From the NCBI RefSeq assembly GCF_000971975.1, contig NZ_LAQO01000016.1, positions 62,001 to 126,000 of the forward strand: 64,000 nucleotides of DNA, written 5' to 3'. Position numbers and translations under genes: made by a program. How positions within the stretch are numbered: the first letter of the stretch is position 1; each line of letters starts with the position of its first letter. A model generated the notes under the pieces. It saw only the letters and a list, made by a program, of their open reading frames with translations. It did not search any database and was not told the DNA's origin. Positions 34,444 through 43,776 of the stretch are shown piece after piece. The DNA is from Paenibacillus algorifonticola. GTDB taxonomy: Bacteria > Bacillota > Bacilli > Paenibacillales > Paenibacillaceae.

Positions 34444-35231
34444 TCGTAACGACCGCCGACCGTCCGTCTGAGGCGACGGTAGCCAAAGCGAGAAGGATTG
34501 CAGGTGAGCTGTCCGTTCCCTATAAGACGAGGGGCAGAATGACGCTGCGGCAAATCGGCGCCGAGATGGCCGAGATTCGCCTGTTTGTTGTGACGGACCG
34601 CGAAGTCCGGTATTATGAAGGACAGACGGATACGCCGTTATTTTTTCACCCCAGCATGGCTTTTGTAAGGGTCAAGCGGCTTCGAAGGGGAGAAACAGAT
34701 CCGCTCATTATGGTCTCCAGCTGCGAGGAAGGCGACACGATTGTCGATTGTACAGCTGGGCTCGCCTCTGATTCACTCGTATTCGCTTATGCGGCGGGTA
34801 CATCCGGACAAGTAACCGCAATTGAAAGTGAGCGGGTGCTATGCGCCTTGGTGCGCGAAGGGCTTGCCGTCTATGAATCGGGGCTTGCTGATGTGGATGC
34901 GGCGATGCGCAGAATTCAAATGGTCAGCATGAACCATCTAGACTACTTGCGGCAGCTGCCTGATCAAAGCGTCGACGTCGTGTATTTTGACCCGATGTTC
35001 CGGCAGCCTATTCATGAGTCGAGCTCGATTCAGCCACTGCGCCAATTGGTCAATGACAGCGCCTTGTCTCCTGAGGCAGTGGCAGAAGCGCTGCGAGTGG
35101 CGCGCAAAACCGTCGTGCTTAAGGAGCATCGCCATAGCGAGGAGTTTGCAAGACTTGGCTTTGAGCGTCGGCATTTACATTCTTCAAAAATTGCTTATGG
35201 AGTGATAGAGGTTGCCAGAACAAGAGAATAA
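34440..35231 (+). CDS. Class I SAM-dependent methyltransferase (RsmJ-like)
   Basis: 263 residues. The ATG overlaps the mutL stop. SAM-binding motif I is DTIVDCTAGLASDSLVFAYAAG, acidic loop VTAIESER, and catalytic-type motif VVYFDPMFRQP (DPMF) follows, as in DUF548/RsmJ-like proteins that methylate guanine in rRNA. The N-terminal ~75 residues hold a small substrate-binding part (GRMTLRQIGAEMAEIRLFVVTDREVRYY). It overlaps the start of miaA by 20 bases. An RNA methyltransferase between mutL and miaA is common in Paenibacillus-like genomes; its substrate here is not proven. Confidence 0.8.
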   Translation: MIVTTADRPSEATVAKARRIAGELSVPYKTRGRMTLRQIGAEMAEIRLFVVTDREVRYYEGQTDTPLFFHPSMAFVRVKRLRRGETDPLIMVSSCEEGDTIVDCTAGLASDSLVFAYAAGTSGQVTAIESERVLCALVREGLAVYESGLADVDAAMRRIQMVSMNHLDYLRQLPDQSVDVVYFDPMFRQPIHESSSIQPLRQLVNDSALSPEAVAEALRVARKTVVLKEHRHSEEFARLGFERRHLHSSKIAYGVIEVARTRE

Positions 35232-36231
35232 GCGGGTAACGCCTAACAAAAAGCAGCCTTTGCTCGTATTAATTGGCCCTACGGCAGTAGGCAAAACAAA
35301 TTTAAGCCTGGAGCTTGCCAAAGCTTGGCAGGCGGAAATCATTTCGGGCGATTCGATGCAGGTTTATCGTGGCATGGACATCGGAACAGCGAAGCTTCCT
35401 CTGGAGGAGCGAGAGGGCATCCCGCATCATTTAATTGATATTCGCGACCCGGATGACCCGTATTCGGTGGCAGACTTTCAGGCAGGCTGCGGAAGCAGCA
35501 TTGAAGAGATTGCTGCTAGGGGGAAGCTGCCCTTCCTCGTTGGTGGCACAGGCCTATATGTGGAAGCCGTGTGCTACGGCTTTGAATTTTCAGAGAGCGG
35601 CTCCGATGAGGCCTTTCGCCAGGAGCAGGAGCAGTTCGCTCTGACGCACGGCGCTGAGGCGCTGCATGCGAAGCTCGCGCTCGTTGATCCGAAGTCCGCT
35701 GAGCGTCTGCATCCGAATGATCAAAGGCGCGTCATACGCGCGCTTGAAGTGTTTCATTTAACTGGAATTAAGCAATCGGAGCAGCTCGAGGGTCAGAAAA
35801 AAGAATCCCCGTACGAATTGTGTATCGTCGGGCTGACGATGGATCGGGCGGAGCTGTACCGCCGGATTGAGCTGAGAATTGACCAGATGCTGGAGCAGGG
35901 GCTGGTCGAGGAAGTGAAGGCGCTGCTGTCGCGCGGCGTTCCGCCTCATGCTGTAGCTATGCAGGGACTCGGCTATAAGGAAATAGCGTCATTTTTACGG
36001 GGAGAATGTACGCTTGAGGCCGCGGTAACTTTGCTGAAACGGGACACGAGACGCTTTGCCAAACGCCAATTGTCATGGTTTCGTCACATGAAAGATATCG
36101 AATGGATCGATATGGGGGAAAATTTTCACAACAATTTACATCGGATTCATGGTATAATAGCAGGAAAGTTTCAAGTCCATCTTGAATATACTTCTAATCA
36201 ATCTTTTGTAGACGGAGGTAACGTCCAATGA
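35212..36231 (+). CDS. miaA: tRNA dimethylallyltransferase MiaA
   Basis: 339 residues from TTG inside the preceding gene, preceded by TAGAGG. P-loop LIGPTAVGKTNLSLELA (~18-34), SGDSMQVYRGMDIGTAKL (the conserved Asp-Ser substrate site), VGGTGLYVEAV and KRDTRRFAKRQLSWFRHMKDIEW are all present. It adds a dimethylallyl group to A37 of tRNAs that read codons starting with U. hfq follows by an ATGA overlap, as in many bacteria. Confidence 0.97.
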   Translation: MPEQENKRVTPNKKQPLLVLIGPTAVGKTNLSLELAKAWQAEIISGDSMQVYRGMDIGTAKLPLEEREGIPHHLIDIRDPDDPYSVADFQAGCGSSIEEIAARGKLPFLVGGTGLYVEAVCYGFEFSESGSDEAFRQEQEQFALTHGAEALHAKLALVDPKSAERLHPNDQRRVIRALEVFHLTGIKQSEQLEGQKKESPYELCIVGLTMDRAELYRRIELRIDQMLEQGLVEEVKALLSRGVPPHAVAMQGLGYKEIASFLRGECTLEAAVTLLKRDTRRFAKRQLSWFRHMKDIEWIDMGENFHNNLHRIHGIIAGKFQVHLEYTSNQSFVDGGNVQ

Positions 36232-36470
36232 ACAAATCCATCAACATTCAAGATACGTTCTTGAACCAATTGCGTAAAGATAACATTCCCGTTACAGTCT
36301 TCCTGATGAACGGGTTCCAAATCCGGGGCGTTATTAAAGCGTTTGACAACTTCACCATTATTATTGACAGCGAAGGCCGTCAACAAATGGTGTACAAGCA
36401 TGCCATTTCGACGTTTACTCCGCAGCGAAATGTATCTCTCATGCAGGACAACAACAGCTCTGACTCGTAA
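36228..36470 (+). CDS. hfq: RNA chaperone Hfq
   Basis: 80 residues. Sm1 motif (IQDTFLNQLRKDNIPVTVFLMNGFQIRGVI) and Sm2 motif (MVYKHAISTFTPQRNVSL) are intact; Tyr-Lys-His in Sm2 forms the RNA-binding proximal rim. The C-terminal tail is short, as in Bacillota. GACGGAGGT sits eight bases upstream of the ATG, inside the end of miaA. It helps small RNAs pair with targets in many species; its role in Bacillus is modest. Confidence 0.97.
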   Translation: MNKSINIQDTFLNQLRKDNIPVTVFLMNGFQIRGVIKAFDNFTIIIDSEGRQQMVYKHAISTFTPQRNVSLMQDNNSSDS

Positions 36471-36530
36471 GGCGCACGTTATTAGTGAAACTTTCTAATA
36501 GTGATTTGCGTTTAACTAGATAGCGGAAGG

Positions 36531-36565
36531 AAAGGGCAGCCCGCTTTAATAGGGGTTGTCCTTTT
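36531..36565 (+). terminator. Terminator after hfq
   Basis: AAAGGGCAGCCC pairs with GGGGTTGTCCTTTT, giving an A/T-closed stem with a T tail. It can also act for the opposite strand. Confidence 0.75.
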
Positions 36566-36629
36566 CATTCTGGGGATATAAATAAGAAGACAGACAGCTT
36601 CTAGAAAGAAGCGCAGGAGGGGAGTCACA

Positions 36630-39161
36630 ATGGCTGATCGCAGGCAAAGAACACAACCTGAGAAGAAAACGGGGCCTAAGAAGAGAAGAAGAATGTCGGG
36701 GAAAACATGGTTTTTCCTGTTATTTTTCACTGTAGTTATTGCTATCGTGTGCGGTATCATCGGGTATTCGCTTATTATTTTGAACGGTGAGCGAATGTTG
36801 AAGGAAAGAGCCGATATGATGGTTATGGGCGAAGCATCCATTGTTTATGATGCGAATGGGAATGAAATTTCACGATTGTCCACAGCAGAAGAAAATCGTG
36901 AAATTGCCGAATACGATGAAATTCCGAAGGAAATGATGAATGCCGTTGTGGCGACGGAGGATCAGCGTTTTTACGAGCATGCCGGCATCGACTTTTTTGC
37001 GATTGGACGGGCACTCGTCAAGGACGTTATCGCTCGCAGCGCGGTTGAGGGCGGAAGTACGATTACTCAGCAGCTAGCTAAAAATATGTTTTTATCCTCG
37101 GATAAAACGTTGTTCCGGAAAGCGACGGAAGCCTCCATTGCCGTAGCATTGGAAAACAACAAGACGAAGGAAGAAATATTAACGCTTTATTTAAATCGGA
37201 TTTACTTCGGTAAAGGGGTTTACGGCGTCAAGGGAGCTGCAAAATATTATTTCAACAGCGAGTTGAAAGACTTGAAGCTATGGCAAATGGCTACGCTTGC
37301 CGGAATGCCGAAAGCGCCAAGCCGCTACAATCCGGTAAATGATGCGGAAGGCTCCAAGGTGCGCCGCGGAGTTGTACTTCAGTTGATGTATGATCAGGGC
37401 TACATTACGAAGGATGAAATGGATGAGGCGAAGGCCGTCGATTATGTGACTCCGCCTACAGTAGAACAAAGCAAGGACGAGCCTTATAAAGCATTCGTAG
37501 ACTACGCAGTAGAAGAAGCATTGAGAGTTATGCCGGATATGACCGAAACGGACCTGCGTATTGGCGGATACCGGATCTATACGACGCTCAATCCAACAGC
37601 GCAAACTGTTGTTGAAAAAGAATTTGCTGACGATTCCAACTTCGAGGAAAGCGTTGACGACAAGAAGGTTCAGGGTGCAATGGTCATTATCGACCATCGG
37701 GACGGGGCCATCCAGGCAATCGCAGGCGGCCGCGATTACGAACGCAAAGGCTTGAACCGCGTCGAATTGCCGCGGCAGCCGGGATCAGCGTTCAAGCCGA
37801 TTACTTCTTACGGTCCGGCACTGGAAACCGGCCAATATTTTCCATGGACGGTTCTGAAAAATGATAAAACCTGCTTCGGCAACTACTGTCCTAAAGATTC
37901 AAGAGGCGCAACGCCGATTACGATGCAGGAGGCGGTTAAGCATTCCCGCAACTTGCCTGCCGTATGGATGCTGAATGAAATTGGCGTTAGCAATGGCGTG
38001 AAATTTGCGACAAAACTTGGTTTTGAACTGAGCGACCAGGATCGCAATCTTGCGATTGCGCTTGGCGGATTGACGGAAGGTGTTACACCGCTACAGATGG
38101 CGTCAGCTTACAGTACTTTTGCCAATAGTGGACAAACCGTTGATTCCCATACCATTAGAGAAATTACGACGAGCAGCAATACGGCTGTCTATACGTACAA
38201 AGCTCCATCAGCGGAGCAAGTTATGAATGCTGATACCGCTTGGTATATGACCGAAATGCTGCAGACGGTTGTCCAATCCGGAGGTACGGGAACAGGTGCG
38301 GCAATAGATCGCCCAGTTGCCGGCAAGACGGGTACGACTCAGCACGGTATTCCCGGCTTTAACTCCAGCGCAAACCGTGACGCTTGGTTTGTAGGCTATA
38401 CACCGGAGTGGACAGCCGCTGTATGGATGGGTTACGATCGAACAGATGAGCAGCATGTGCTCAAGAAGAGCAGCGCCCAGTCGGCTGCCATGTTCTCCAA
38501 GGTGATGAAGCAGGCGATGGCAGACATGCCGAAGTCCAGCTTTAAGAAGCCGCAGGGCGTGAAAGAGCCGGTTAAAGATGTAGGTGCAGTAACGAATTTT
38601 AATGCTGTATTTGTTCCAGAGCAAATGAAAGTTGCTTTGTCCTGGCAAGGTGCAGCAAGCAGCAACATTTCGTATAAAGTTTATCGCAAAGCGATGGATC
38701 AAACGGATTTCAGCTTGTTTGTTGATTCTGCTGGAACAACGGTTGATGATATGTCAGTCGCACCAGGCATGACGTATGACTATTATGTCGTAGCGATCGA
38801 TGCGGAAAATAATCTGACTAGCAAGCAGTCCGAGACTCTATCCGTACAAATTCCCGAAACGGTCATTGAAGTTCCAGACGTCCCGATGGATTCCATTGAT
38901 CCTGACGAAGGGGGTATTGAACTGCCATCCTTTAGTCCTGACAGCGGTATGACGCCAACCCCGACGCCTGGCACGGAGACGCCTCCGGTTGAAACCATTG
39001 ACCCAGGGACGACAGTTAGTCCCGAGCCAACGGATATCATTGCTAGCCCTCCGATTGAAGAGGGCGAGCAAGATGGGGGCAATGCAGATGGAGGGGATAA
39101 CCCGGTGAATGCAACGCCGGACCCCGCCCAAGGGGATGGAACGACTAACGAAGCCGGGTAG
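36630..39161 (+). CDS. Class A penicillin-binding protein (PBP1a-like) with FN3 domain
   Basis: 843 residues. A short basic cytoplasmic tail, one membrane helix (~32-53), a glycosyltransferase domain (EDQRFYEHAGIDFFAIGRAL, EGGSTITQQLAKNMFL, YLNRIYFG) and a transpeptidase domain (QPGSAFKPIT active Ser ~386, SRNLPAVW, AGKTGTTQ ~565). A fibronectin-III-like domain (~660-740) and a long Pro/Thr/Gly-rich acidic tail follow. It polymerises and cross-links peptidoglycan. GGAGGGGAG precedes the ATG. The lipoprotein gene 33 bases downstream is probably co-transcribed. Confidence 0.93.
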   Translation: MADRRQRTQPEKKTGPKKRRRMSGKTWFFLLFFTVVIAIVCGIIGYSLIILNGERMLKERADMMVMGEASIVYDANGNEISRLSTAEENREIAEYDEIPKEMMNAVVATEDQRFYEHAGIDFFAIGRALVKDVIARSAVEGGSTITQQLAKNMFLSSDKTLFRKATEASIAVALENNKTKEEILTLYLNRIYFGKGVYGVKGAAKYYFNSELKDLKLWQMATLAGMPKAPSRYNPVNDAEGSKVRRGVVLQLMYDQGYITKDEMDEAKAVDYVTPPTVEQSKDEPYKAFVDYAVEEALRVMPDMTETDLRIGGYRIYTTLNPTAQTVVEKEFADDSNFEESVDDKKVQGAMVIIDHRDGAIQAIAGGRDYERKGLNRVELPRQPGSAFKPITSYGPALETGQYFPWTVLKNDKTCFGNYCPKDSRGATPITMQEAVKHSRNLPAVWMLNEIGVSNGVKFATKLGFELSDQDRNLAIALGGLTEGVTPLQMASAYSTFANSGQTVDSHTIREITTSSNTAVYTYKAPSAEQVMNADTAWYMTEMLQTVVQSGGTGTGAAIDRPVAGKTGTTQHGIPGFNSSANRDAWFVGYTPEWTAAVWMGYDRTDEQHVLKKSSAQSAAMFSKVMKQAMADMPKSSFKKPQGVKEPVKDVGAVTNFNAVFVPEQMKVALSWQGAASSNISYKVYRKAMDQTDFSLFVDSAGTTVDDMSVAPGMTYDYYVVAIDAENNLTSKQSETLSVQIPETVIEVPDVPMDSIDPDEGGIELPSFSPDSGMTPTPTPGTETPPVETIDPGTTVSPEPTDIIASPPIEEGEQDGGNADGGDNPVNATPDPAQGDGTTNEAG

Positions 39162-39194
39162 CAGGCGGCAATACGTAAGGAGCTGGTTACAGGA

Positions 39195-39848
39195 ATGAGC
39201 AGGAAACAGTGGACGGTATGCAGTGCTTTTCTAATGGCACTCCTCATAATGACATTGCTTGCCGGCTGTGGAGCGAAAGGAAGCTTGACCAGTAAAGGAA
39301 CTACGGCGGAATCCGGCAATGCCGAGAAGGTGATGCGCTGGGAGCGCATGCCGGAGATGGATTTGGATCTCAATAAATCGTATTCCGCCGTATTTACAAC
39401 GAATAAAGGGAATTTTACTGTGAAGCTGTACGCGAACGAAGCACCAATAACGGTAAATAACTTTGTTTTTCTGGCGCGCCATGGCTTCTATGACGGTTTG
39501 ACGTTTCATCGCATTATTGAATCGTTTATGATTCAGGGCGGTGATCCGCAAGGCAATGGCGTTGGGACACCTGGTTATTCGATTCCCGACGAGCTGGATA
39601 CGGAAATTAAATACGAGCCTGGTATTGTTGCGATGGCGAATGCAGGAAAGCCGAACACAGGCGGCAGCCAATTTTTCATTTGCACAGGCTCTGGCTCCGA
39701 GAACTTGAATCAGAACCCGAACTATTCGATTTTCGGCAAAGTCGTAAGCGGCATGGAGACGGTGCTTGATATAGCCAAGACACCGGTTGACAATAACGAG
39801 CCGCTTGAAGATATGATTATTCAAAAAGTAGTCATCGAGGAAAAATAG
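39195..39848 (+). CDS. Cyclophilin-type peptidyl-prolyl isomerase lipoprotein
   Basis: 217 residues. The signal peptide ends in lipobox LLAGC (~23-27), so the enzyme is anchored outside the membrane. The cyclophilin core starts at FTTNKGNFTVKLYANEAPITVNNFVFLA and has FHRIIESFMIQGGDPQGNG with catalytic Arg, then GGSQFFICTG and NYSIFGKVVSGMETV. It speeds proline isomerisation in exported proteins. It follows the penicillin-binding protein gene by 33 bases and has a terminator behind it, so it may assist folding of wall enzymes; that link is inferred. Confidence 0.93.
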   Translation: MSRKQWTVCSAFLMALLIMTLLAGCGAKGSLTSKGTTAESGNAEKVMRWERMPEMDLDLNKSYSAVFTTNKGNFTVKLYANEAPITVNNFVFLARHGFYDGLTFHRIIESFMIQGGDPQGNGVGTPGYSIPDELDTEIKYEPGIVAMANAGKPNTGGSQFFICTGSGSENLNQNPNYSIFGKVVSGMETVLDIAKTPVDNNEPLEDMIIQKVVIEEK

Positions 39849-39855
39849 CTCTGCT

Positions 39856-39886
39856 ATCGCCGTTCCGTTACCGGGGCGGCGATTTT
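39856..39886 (+). terminator. Terminator after cyclophilin gene
   Basis: ATCGCCG pairs with CGGCGAT and CC/GG inside, closed by TTTT. Confidence 0.7.
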
Positions 39887-40030
39887 GCAGTCTGGAGAAG
39901 GCGAAGCTTGGTTTATTTTGCAAGTCGGGTGGAGATGCGCGGCTGGTTATGGTAAGCTTTTTACAAAGCTATCCTTTACCATCGAAAGCCGTTACTTTGG
40001 GGCTTATCTCAACGGAAAGGTACGTTCCGT

Positions 40031-40588
40031 ATGAAACGAAAATTTTCTGACCGTGCGAACTGGCGTCGCATTTTGCGCAAGAGCTACTCTTGCATCACGC
40101 TGGACAATGATGAGTTCCGAGGCTTGGTAACCTTTTACCGCATTCACGAATTGCGTGAGCCGCTTTGGAAAGAATACAACGGACGCCGGCTGTGTCTGGC
40201 AGATCGAGGCTACTTGTGGATGCAGCATTTTCCTCGTGGCGAGCATTTCGTCGTGACGACGATGTTTGATGACAAGGGCCGTGTTGTGCAGTGGTACATT
40301 GACATTTGCAAGACACAGGGACTGACGGATCAACAGGTTCCTTGGTTTGATGATCTGTTTCTTGATGTGGTTGTGCTGCCAAGCGGCGAAGTATTTCTGC
40401 TCGATGAGGATGAGCTTGAGGATGCGGTGCGTCAAGGCGATGTAACAGGCAAGGAGGCTGCCATGGCGCGCAAAACAGCTGGCAGACTGCTTTCCAACAT
40501 TCGCAATGGGCGTTTCCGTTATTTTACGCTAAGCTTGAAGCATCGCAAAAGCTTGGCAGAGAAGACAGGAGAGTTAAGCGAGTCATGA
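40031..40588 (+). CDS. DUF402 (Ntdp-like) protein
   Basis: 185 residues. RRLCLADRGYLWMQHFPRGEHFVVTTMFDDKGRVVQWYIDICKTQG and the acidic stretch DDLFLDVVVLPSGEVFLLDEDELEDAV are characteristic of DUF402. Family members from Staphylococcus and Bacillus hydrolyse nucleoside tri- and diphosphates using Asp/Glu-bound metal; the acidic residues are present here. The start follows GGAAAGGTACG. It overlaps the YdcF-like gene by four bases (ATGA), so they are coupled. Confidence 0.85.
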   Translation: MKRKFSDRANWRRILRKSYSCITLDNDEFRGLVTFYRIHELREPLWKEYNGRRLCLADRGYLWMQHFPRGEHFVVTTMFDDKGRVVQWYIDICKTQGLTDQQVPWFDDLFLDVVVLPSGEVFLLDEDELEDAVRQGDVTGKEAAMARKTAGRLLSNIRNGRFRYFTLSLKHRKSLAEKTGELSES

Positions 40589-41238
40589 AGCAAATGCTAA
40601 GGACAGGGAGCAGCCGGCGCAAGCGGCGGACGAATAAGCGTCCGGGGCTGCTCCTGTTTCGTATGCTGGCATGGTGCACCGTTGCAGGAGTGTTCTGGTG
40701 TGGTTATGTATTATGGGTCATTAACAGCTATGATGTTGCTAAAGAGAGCGAGAAAGCAGATGTCGGTATTGTGCTCGGCGCCGCGCTTTGGGATAATGTG
40801 CCAAGTCCGGCGCTTAAAGAGCGTCTGAACTTCGCCTATAAGCTGTATGAGCAGGGCAAGGTGGACAAGCTCATTATGAGCGGCGGTCTTGATGCAGGAG
40901 GCGCAGTTGTAACTGAGGCGGCAGGAATGAAGACGTATTTGGTCAACAAGGGCATTCCAGAGGACAAGGTGCTGCTGGAGGACCAATCGACGAGCACGTA
41001 TGAGAATCTGCTGTTCAGCAAAACCATTATGGAGCGCGAGGGTTTTGCGAGCGCTTTAATTATTACCCATCAATTCCATGCGCCTAGAGCATTGGAAATA
41101 GCTCAATTTTTAAATTATACGTCGGTTGAAGCTGCGGGTACACCTTCACAGGTGTTGAAGCCGTGGAACGCTGAGGGACGCGAGGTTCTGGCTTACACGA
41201 AGTGGAAGCTTGACGCCTTGATGCTCTGGCTAGGCTGA
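40585..41238 (+). CDS. YdcF/SanA-like DUF218 membrane protein
   Basis: 217 residues. A basic N-terminal region (~1-22), a membrane helix (~24-48), then a DUF218 domain: DVGIVLGAALWDNVPSPALKERLNFAYKLY, KLIMSGGLD, VLLEDQSTSTYENLLFSK and ALIITHQFHAPRA. The order resembles SanA/YdcF proteins linked to envelope integrity or vancomycin tolerance in Gram-negatives; no enzyme activity is established. It is coupled to the DUF402 gene. Confidence 0.88.
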   Translation: MKQMLRTGSSRRKRRTNKRPGLLLFRMLAWCTVAGVFWCGYVLWVINSYDVAKESEKADVGIVLGAALWDNVPSPALKERLNFAYKLYEQGKVDKLIMSGGLDAGGAVVTEAAGMKTYLVNKGIPEDKVLLEDQSTSTYENLLFSKTIMEREGFASALIITHQFHAPRALEIAQFLNYTSVEAAGTPSQVLKPWNAEGREVLAYTKWKLDALMLWLG

Positions 41239-41411
41239 TGATATAACGGCTATAGTTATAAAATCTGTTAATAGGACCGTTTCTGCCTGAATACACTTGT
41301 AGAGCGGAACAATGCCCAAGCAGCGATGCTGCTGCATGGGAATGGTTTTTGCTTGAATGCGGCGCCAATGCTTATGCGCTCATTCCTAATGACAAGTGCG
41401 AAGGATAGGTG

Positions 41412-42404
41412 ATGCGTCAGATGAGCGGACATGTCAAATCGGGCACAAATAGCGGACCCAGGCCTTCAAGGCAAATTAACGTTATTCTCAGAAGCCATGA
41501 GACGTATGCAGTTGCAGCCTCTGCGCCCCTGACTGAAAGCGAGTCTTTGTCAGCGGTGAAGCCTTTGCCTGCAAGCGACCATTTTGCTGAAATTCAGAAA
41601 GAGCTTGAGCCAATGGTCGGGATGGAAAATGTGAAAACGCTGATTTATGAAATTTATGCACTTCTCTATATAAGCCGTATGAGGACGGAAGCAGGTCTTT
41701 TTGGCGGCTCGCATGTGTATCATATGATTTTCAAAGGCAATCCCGGCACCGGCAAAACGACGATTGCACGCATCGTCGCCAAGCTGTTTCAGAAAATGGG
41801 CGTGCTGTCGAAAGGCCATCTGATTGAAGTAGAGCGTGCCGATCTTGTAGGCGAATACATTGGCCATACGGCGCAGAAGACGCGCGATTTGGTTCGCAAG
41901 GCCATGGGCGGCGTGTTGTTTGTCGATGAGGCTTATAGTCTTGCCAGAGGCGGGGAAAAAGATTTTGGCAAGGAAGCGATTGATACGCTTGTGAAGTGCA
42001 TGGAAGACCGGCGCAATGATTTCGTGCTGATTCTTGCCGGCTACCCGGCCGAGATTGAGCATTTTTTACTGACGAATCCCGGCTTGCCTTCACGGTTCCC
42101 GATTCAGATTGATTTTCCTGACTATTCGGTGGACCAATTAATCCAAATTTCTGAGCTAATGTCCAAGGATCGTGATTATCATTTGGCGCAGCAGTCCATA
42201 TTTAAGTTAAGGCAGCATTTAATGACGGAGAAACAAAGTGACATTTTTTCCTTCAGCAATGCGAGATACGTTAGAAACATATTGGAAAAGGCGATTCGCC
42301 ATCAGGCGGTGCGGCTGCTAAATCATTATGCAAGCGGTGTACCGCCAAAACAGGAGCTAATGACCATCAGGCCGGAGGATTTCAAATGGGAGCCGAAAGC
42401 TTGA
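41412..42404 (+). CDS. spoVK: Stage V sporulation protein K (CbxX/CfxQ-type AAA+)
   Basis: 330 residues from ATG at 41412 (AAGGATAGG upstream; ATG at 41421 is another option). The AAA+ domain has Walker A GNPGTGKTT (~109-117), ERADLVGEYIGHTAQKTRDL, Walker B GVLFVDEAYSL, and GLPSRFPIQIDFPDY with the arginine finger. SpoVK-type proteins act in spore maturation in the mother cell, and belong to the CbxX family. The first ~60 residues are poorly conserved. It precedes hflX as in Bacillus (spoVK-ynbA). A 173-base gap upstream could hold a sporulation promoter; I could not pick one. Confidence 0.93.
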   Translation: MRQMSGHVKSGTNSGPRPSRQINVILRSHETYAVAASAPLTESESLSAVKPLPASDHFAEIQKELEPMVGMENVKTLIYEIYALLYISRMRTEAGLFGGSHVYHMIFKGNPGTGKTTIARIVAKLFQKMGVLSKGHLIEVERADLVGEYIGHTAQKTRDLVRKAMGGVLFVDEAYSLARGGEKDFGKEAIDTLVKCMEDRRNDFVLILAGYPAEIEHFLLTNPGLPSRFPIQIDFPDYSVDQLIQISELMSKDRDYHLAQQSIFKLRQHLMTEKQSDIFSFSNARYVRNILEKAIRHQAVRLLNHYASGVPPKQELMTIRPEDFKWEPKA

Positions 42405-42438
42405 TGAAGGCACAATGAACGATTGAGAGGGCAAACAT

Positions 42439-43731
42439 ATGCGAGAAAAAACGCACGATACACAAACCGACATCCAGGACCGAGCTATATTGGTCACTTT
42501 GGTCACACAACAAGTTAAACGCGGCTCCAGTGATCCGGAGCATTCGCTTCAGGAATTGGTGAAGCTTGCTGAAACGGCAGGCGTTGAGGTGCTCGCCACA
42601 TTAACACAAAACCGTGAAAAGCCCGATACAAAATGGTTTATTGGCAAAGGCAAGGCGGAGGAGCTTCGTCTTGTCGCCGATGAATTGGGCGCTACGACTG
42701 CTATTTTCGACCAAGAGCTTTCAGGAGCTCAAGTGCGCAATCTGGAGGAAATGCTGGATGTGAAAATCGTGGACCGCACACAGCTTATTTTGGATATTTT
42801 CGCCCAGCGTGCGGGAACGCGTGAAGGGATTATACAGGTTGAGCTGGCACAGCACAGCTATTTGCTGCCTCGCCTGTCGGGACATGGAAAAAATCTGTCG
42901 CGTCTCGGCGGCGGTATCGGCACACGCGGACCAGGGGAGTCAAAGCTGGAAACAGATAGAAGGCATATCCGGGGCCGGATTTCCGACTTGAAGGAGCAGC
43001 TTGATGAAGTGGTTCGTCATCGGCATCTGCACCGCGAGCGCAGAAAGAAGTCTGGCGTCATCCAGGTAGCGCTGGTCGGCTATACGAATGCGGGCAAGTC
43101 GACGCTGCTGCGCCAGCTGACGAATGCCGATGTCTACGTGGAAAATCAGCTATTCGCCACACTGGACCCGACTTCACGCACGCTGGAGCTTCCTAACGGC
43201 CGTGAAGTCATTTTGACCGATACGGTAGGCTTTATTCAAAATCTTCCTCATGATCTCGTTGCCGCTTTCCGCGCGACGCTTGAGGAAGTGAATGAGGCAG
43301 ATTTGGTGCTGCATGTCGTGGACAGCAGCTCGCCAATGCGTGATGAGCAAATGGCTGTTGTTGAGCGCATTTTAAACGAGCTGGGGGCATCGGGCAAACC
43401 GACGCTGACGATCTATAATAAAATCGATCTTTGCTCGCCTGAGGAAGCCTACACGCTTCGTTCCGGTGGAGATTCTCTAATCATTAACGCGTACAAGGAA
43501 GCCGATTTGAAGCAGCTATGCGATACGATTCAGGAAAAGCTTATGGGAGATACAATTGTGTTTGCGCTGCCAGCCGCCAGAGGCGATTTAATCGCGCTTG
43601 CTTATCGTACTGGTGAAGTGATTGATCAGGAAGTGGATGGCGATGAGGGAGAACTGCTTCGTTTGACGATTCAATTAAGCAAACAGGATTATGAAGTGAA
43701 TGGGCACCGCCTACATCCTTATATCGTATAA
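42439..43731 (+). CDS. hflX: Ribosome-associated GTPase HflX
   Basis: 430 residues. The N-terminal HflX domain includes DTKWFIGKGKAEELRLVADELGA and the glycine-rich RLSGHGKNLSRLGGGIGTRGPGE region. The GTPase domain has G1 GYTNAGKST (~214-222), G3 DTVGF, G4 NKID. It binds ribosomes and helps split or rescue stalled 70S particles under stress. The ATG has GAGAGGGC upstream. It sits between spoVK and the YnbB homologue as in Bacillus. Confidence 0.96.
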   Translation: MREKTHDTQTDIQDRAILVTLVTQQVKRGSSDPEHSLQELVKLAETAGVEVLATLTQNREKPDTKWFIGKGKAEELRLVADELGATTAIFDQELSGAQVRNLEEMLDVKIVDRTQLILDIFAQRAGTREGIIQVELAQHSYLLPRLSGHGKNLSRLGGGIGTRGPGESKLETDRRHIRGRISDLKEQLDEVVRHRHLHRERRKKSGVIQVALVGYTNAGKSTLLRQLTNADVYVENQLFATLDPTSRTLELPNGREVILTDTVGFIQNLPHDLVAAFRATLEEVNEADLVLHVVDSSSPMRDEQMAVVERILNELGASGKPTLTIYNKIDLCSPEEAYTLRSGGDSLIINAYKEADLKQLCDTIQEKLMGDTIVFALPAARGDLIALAYRTGEVIDQEVDGDEGELLRLTIQLSKQDYEVNGHRLHPYIV

Positions 43732-43776
43732 GAATGTCCAGGAGCCGATGAACAAGAGGGAGAGACTACAGCAGCA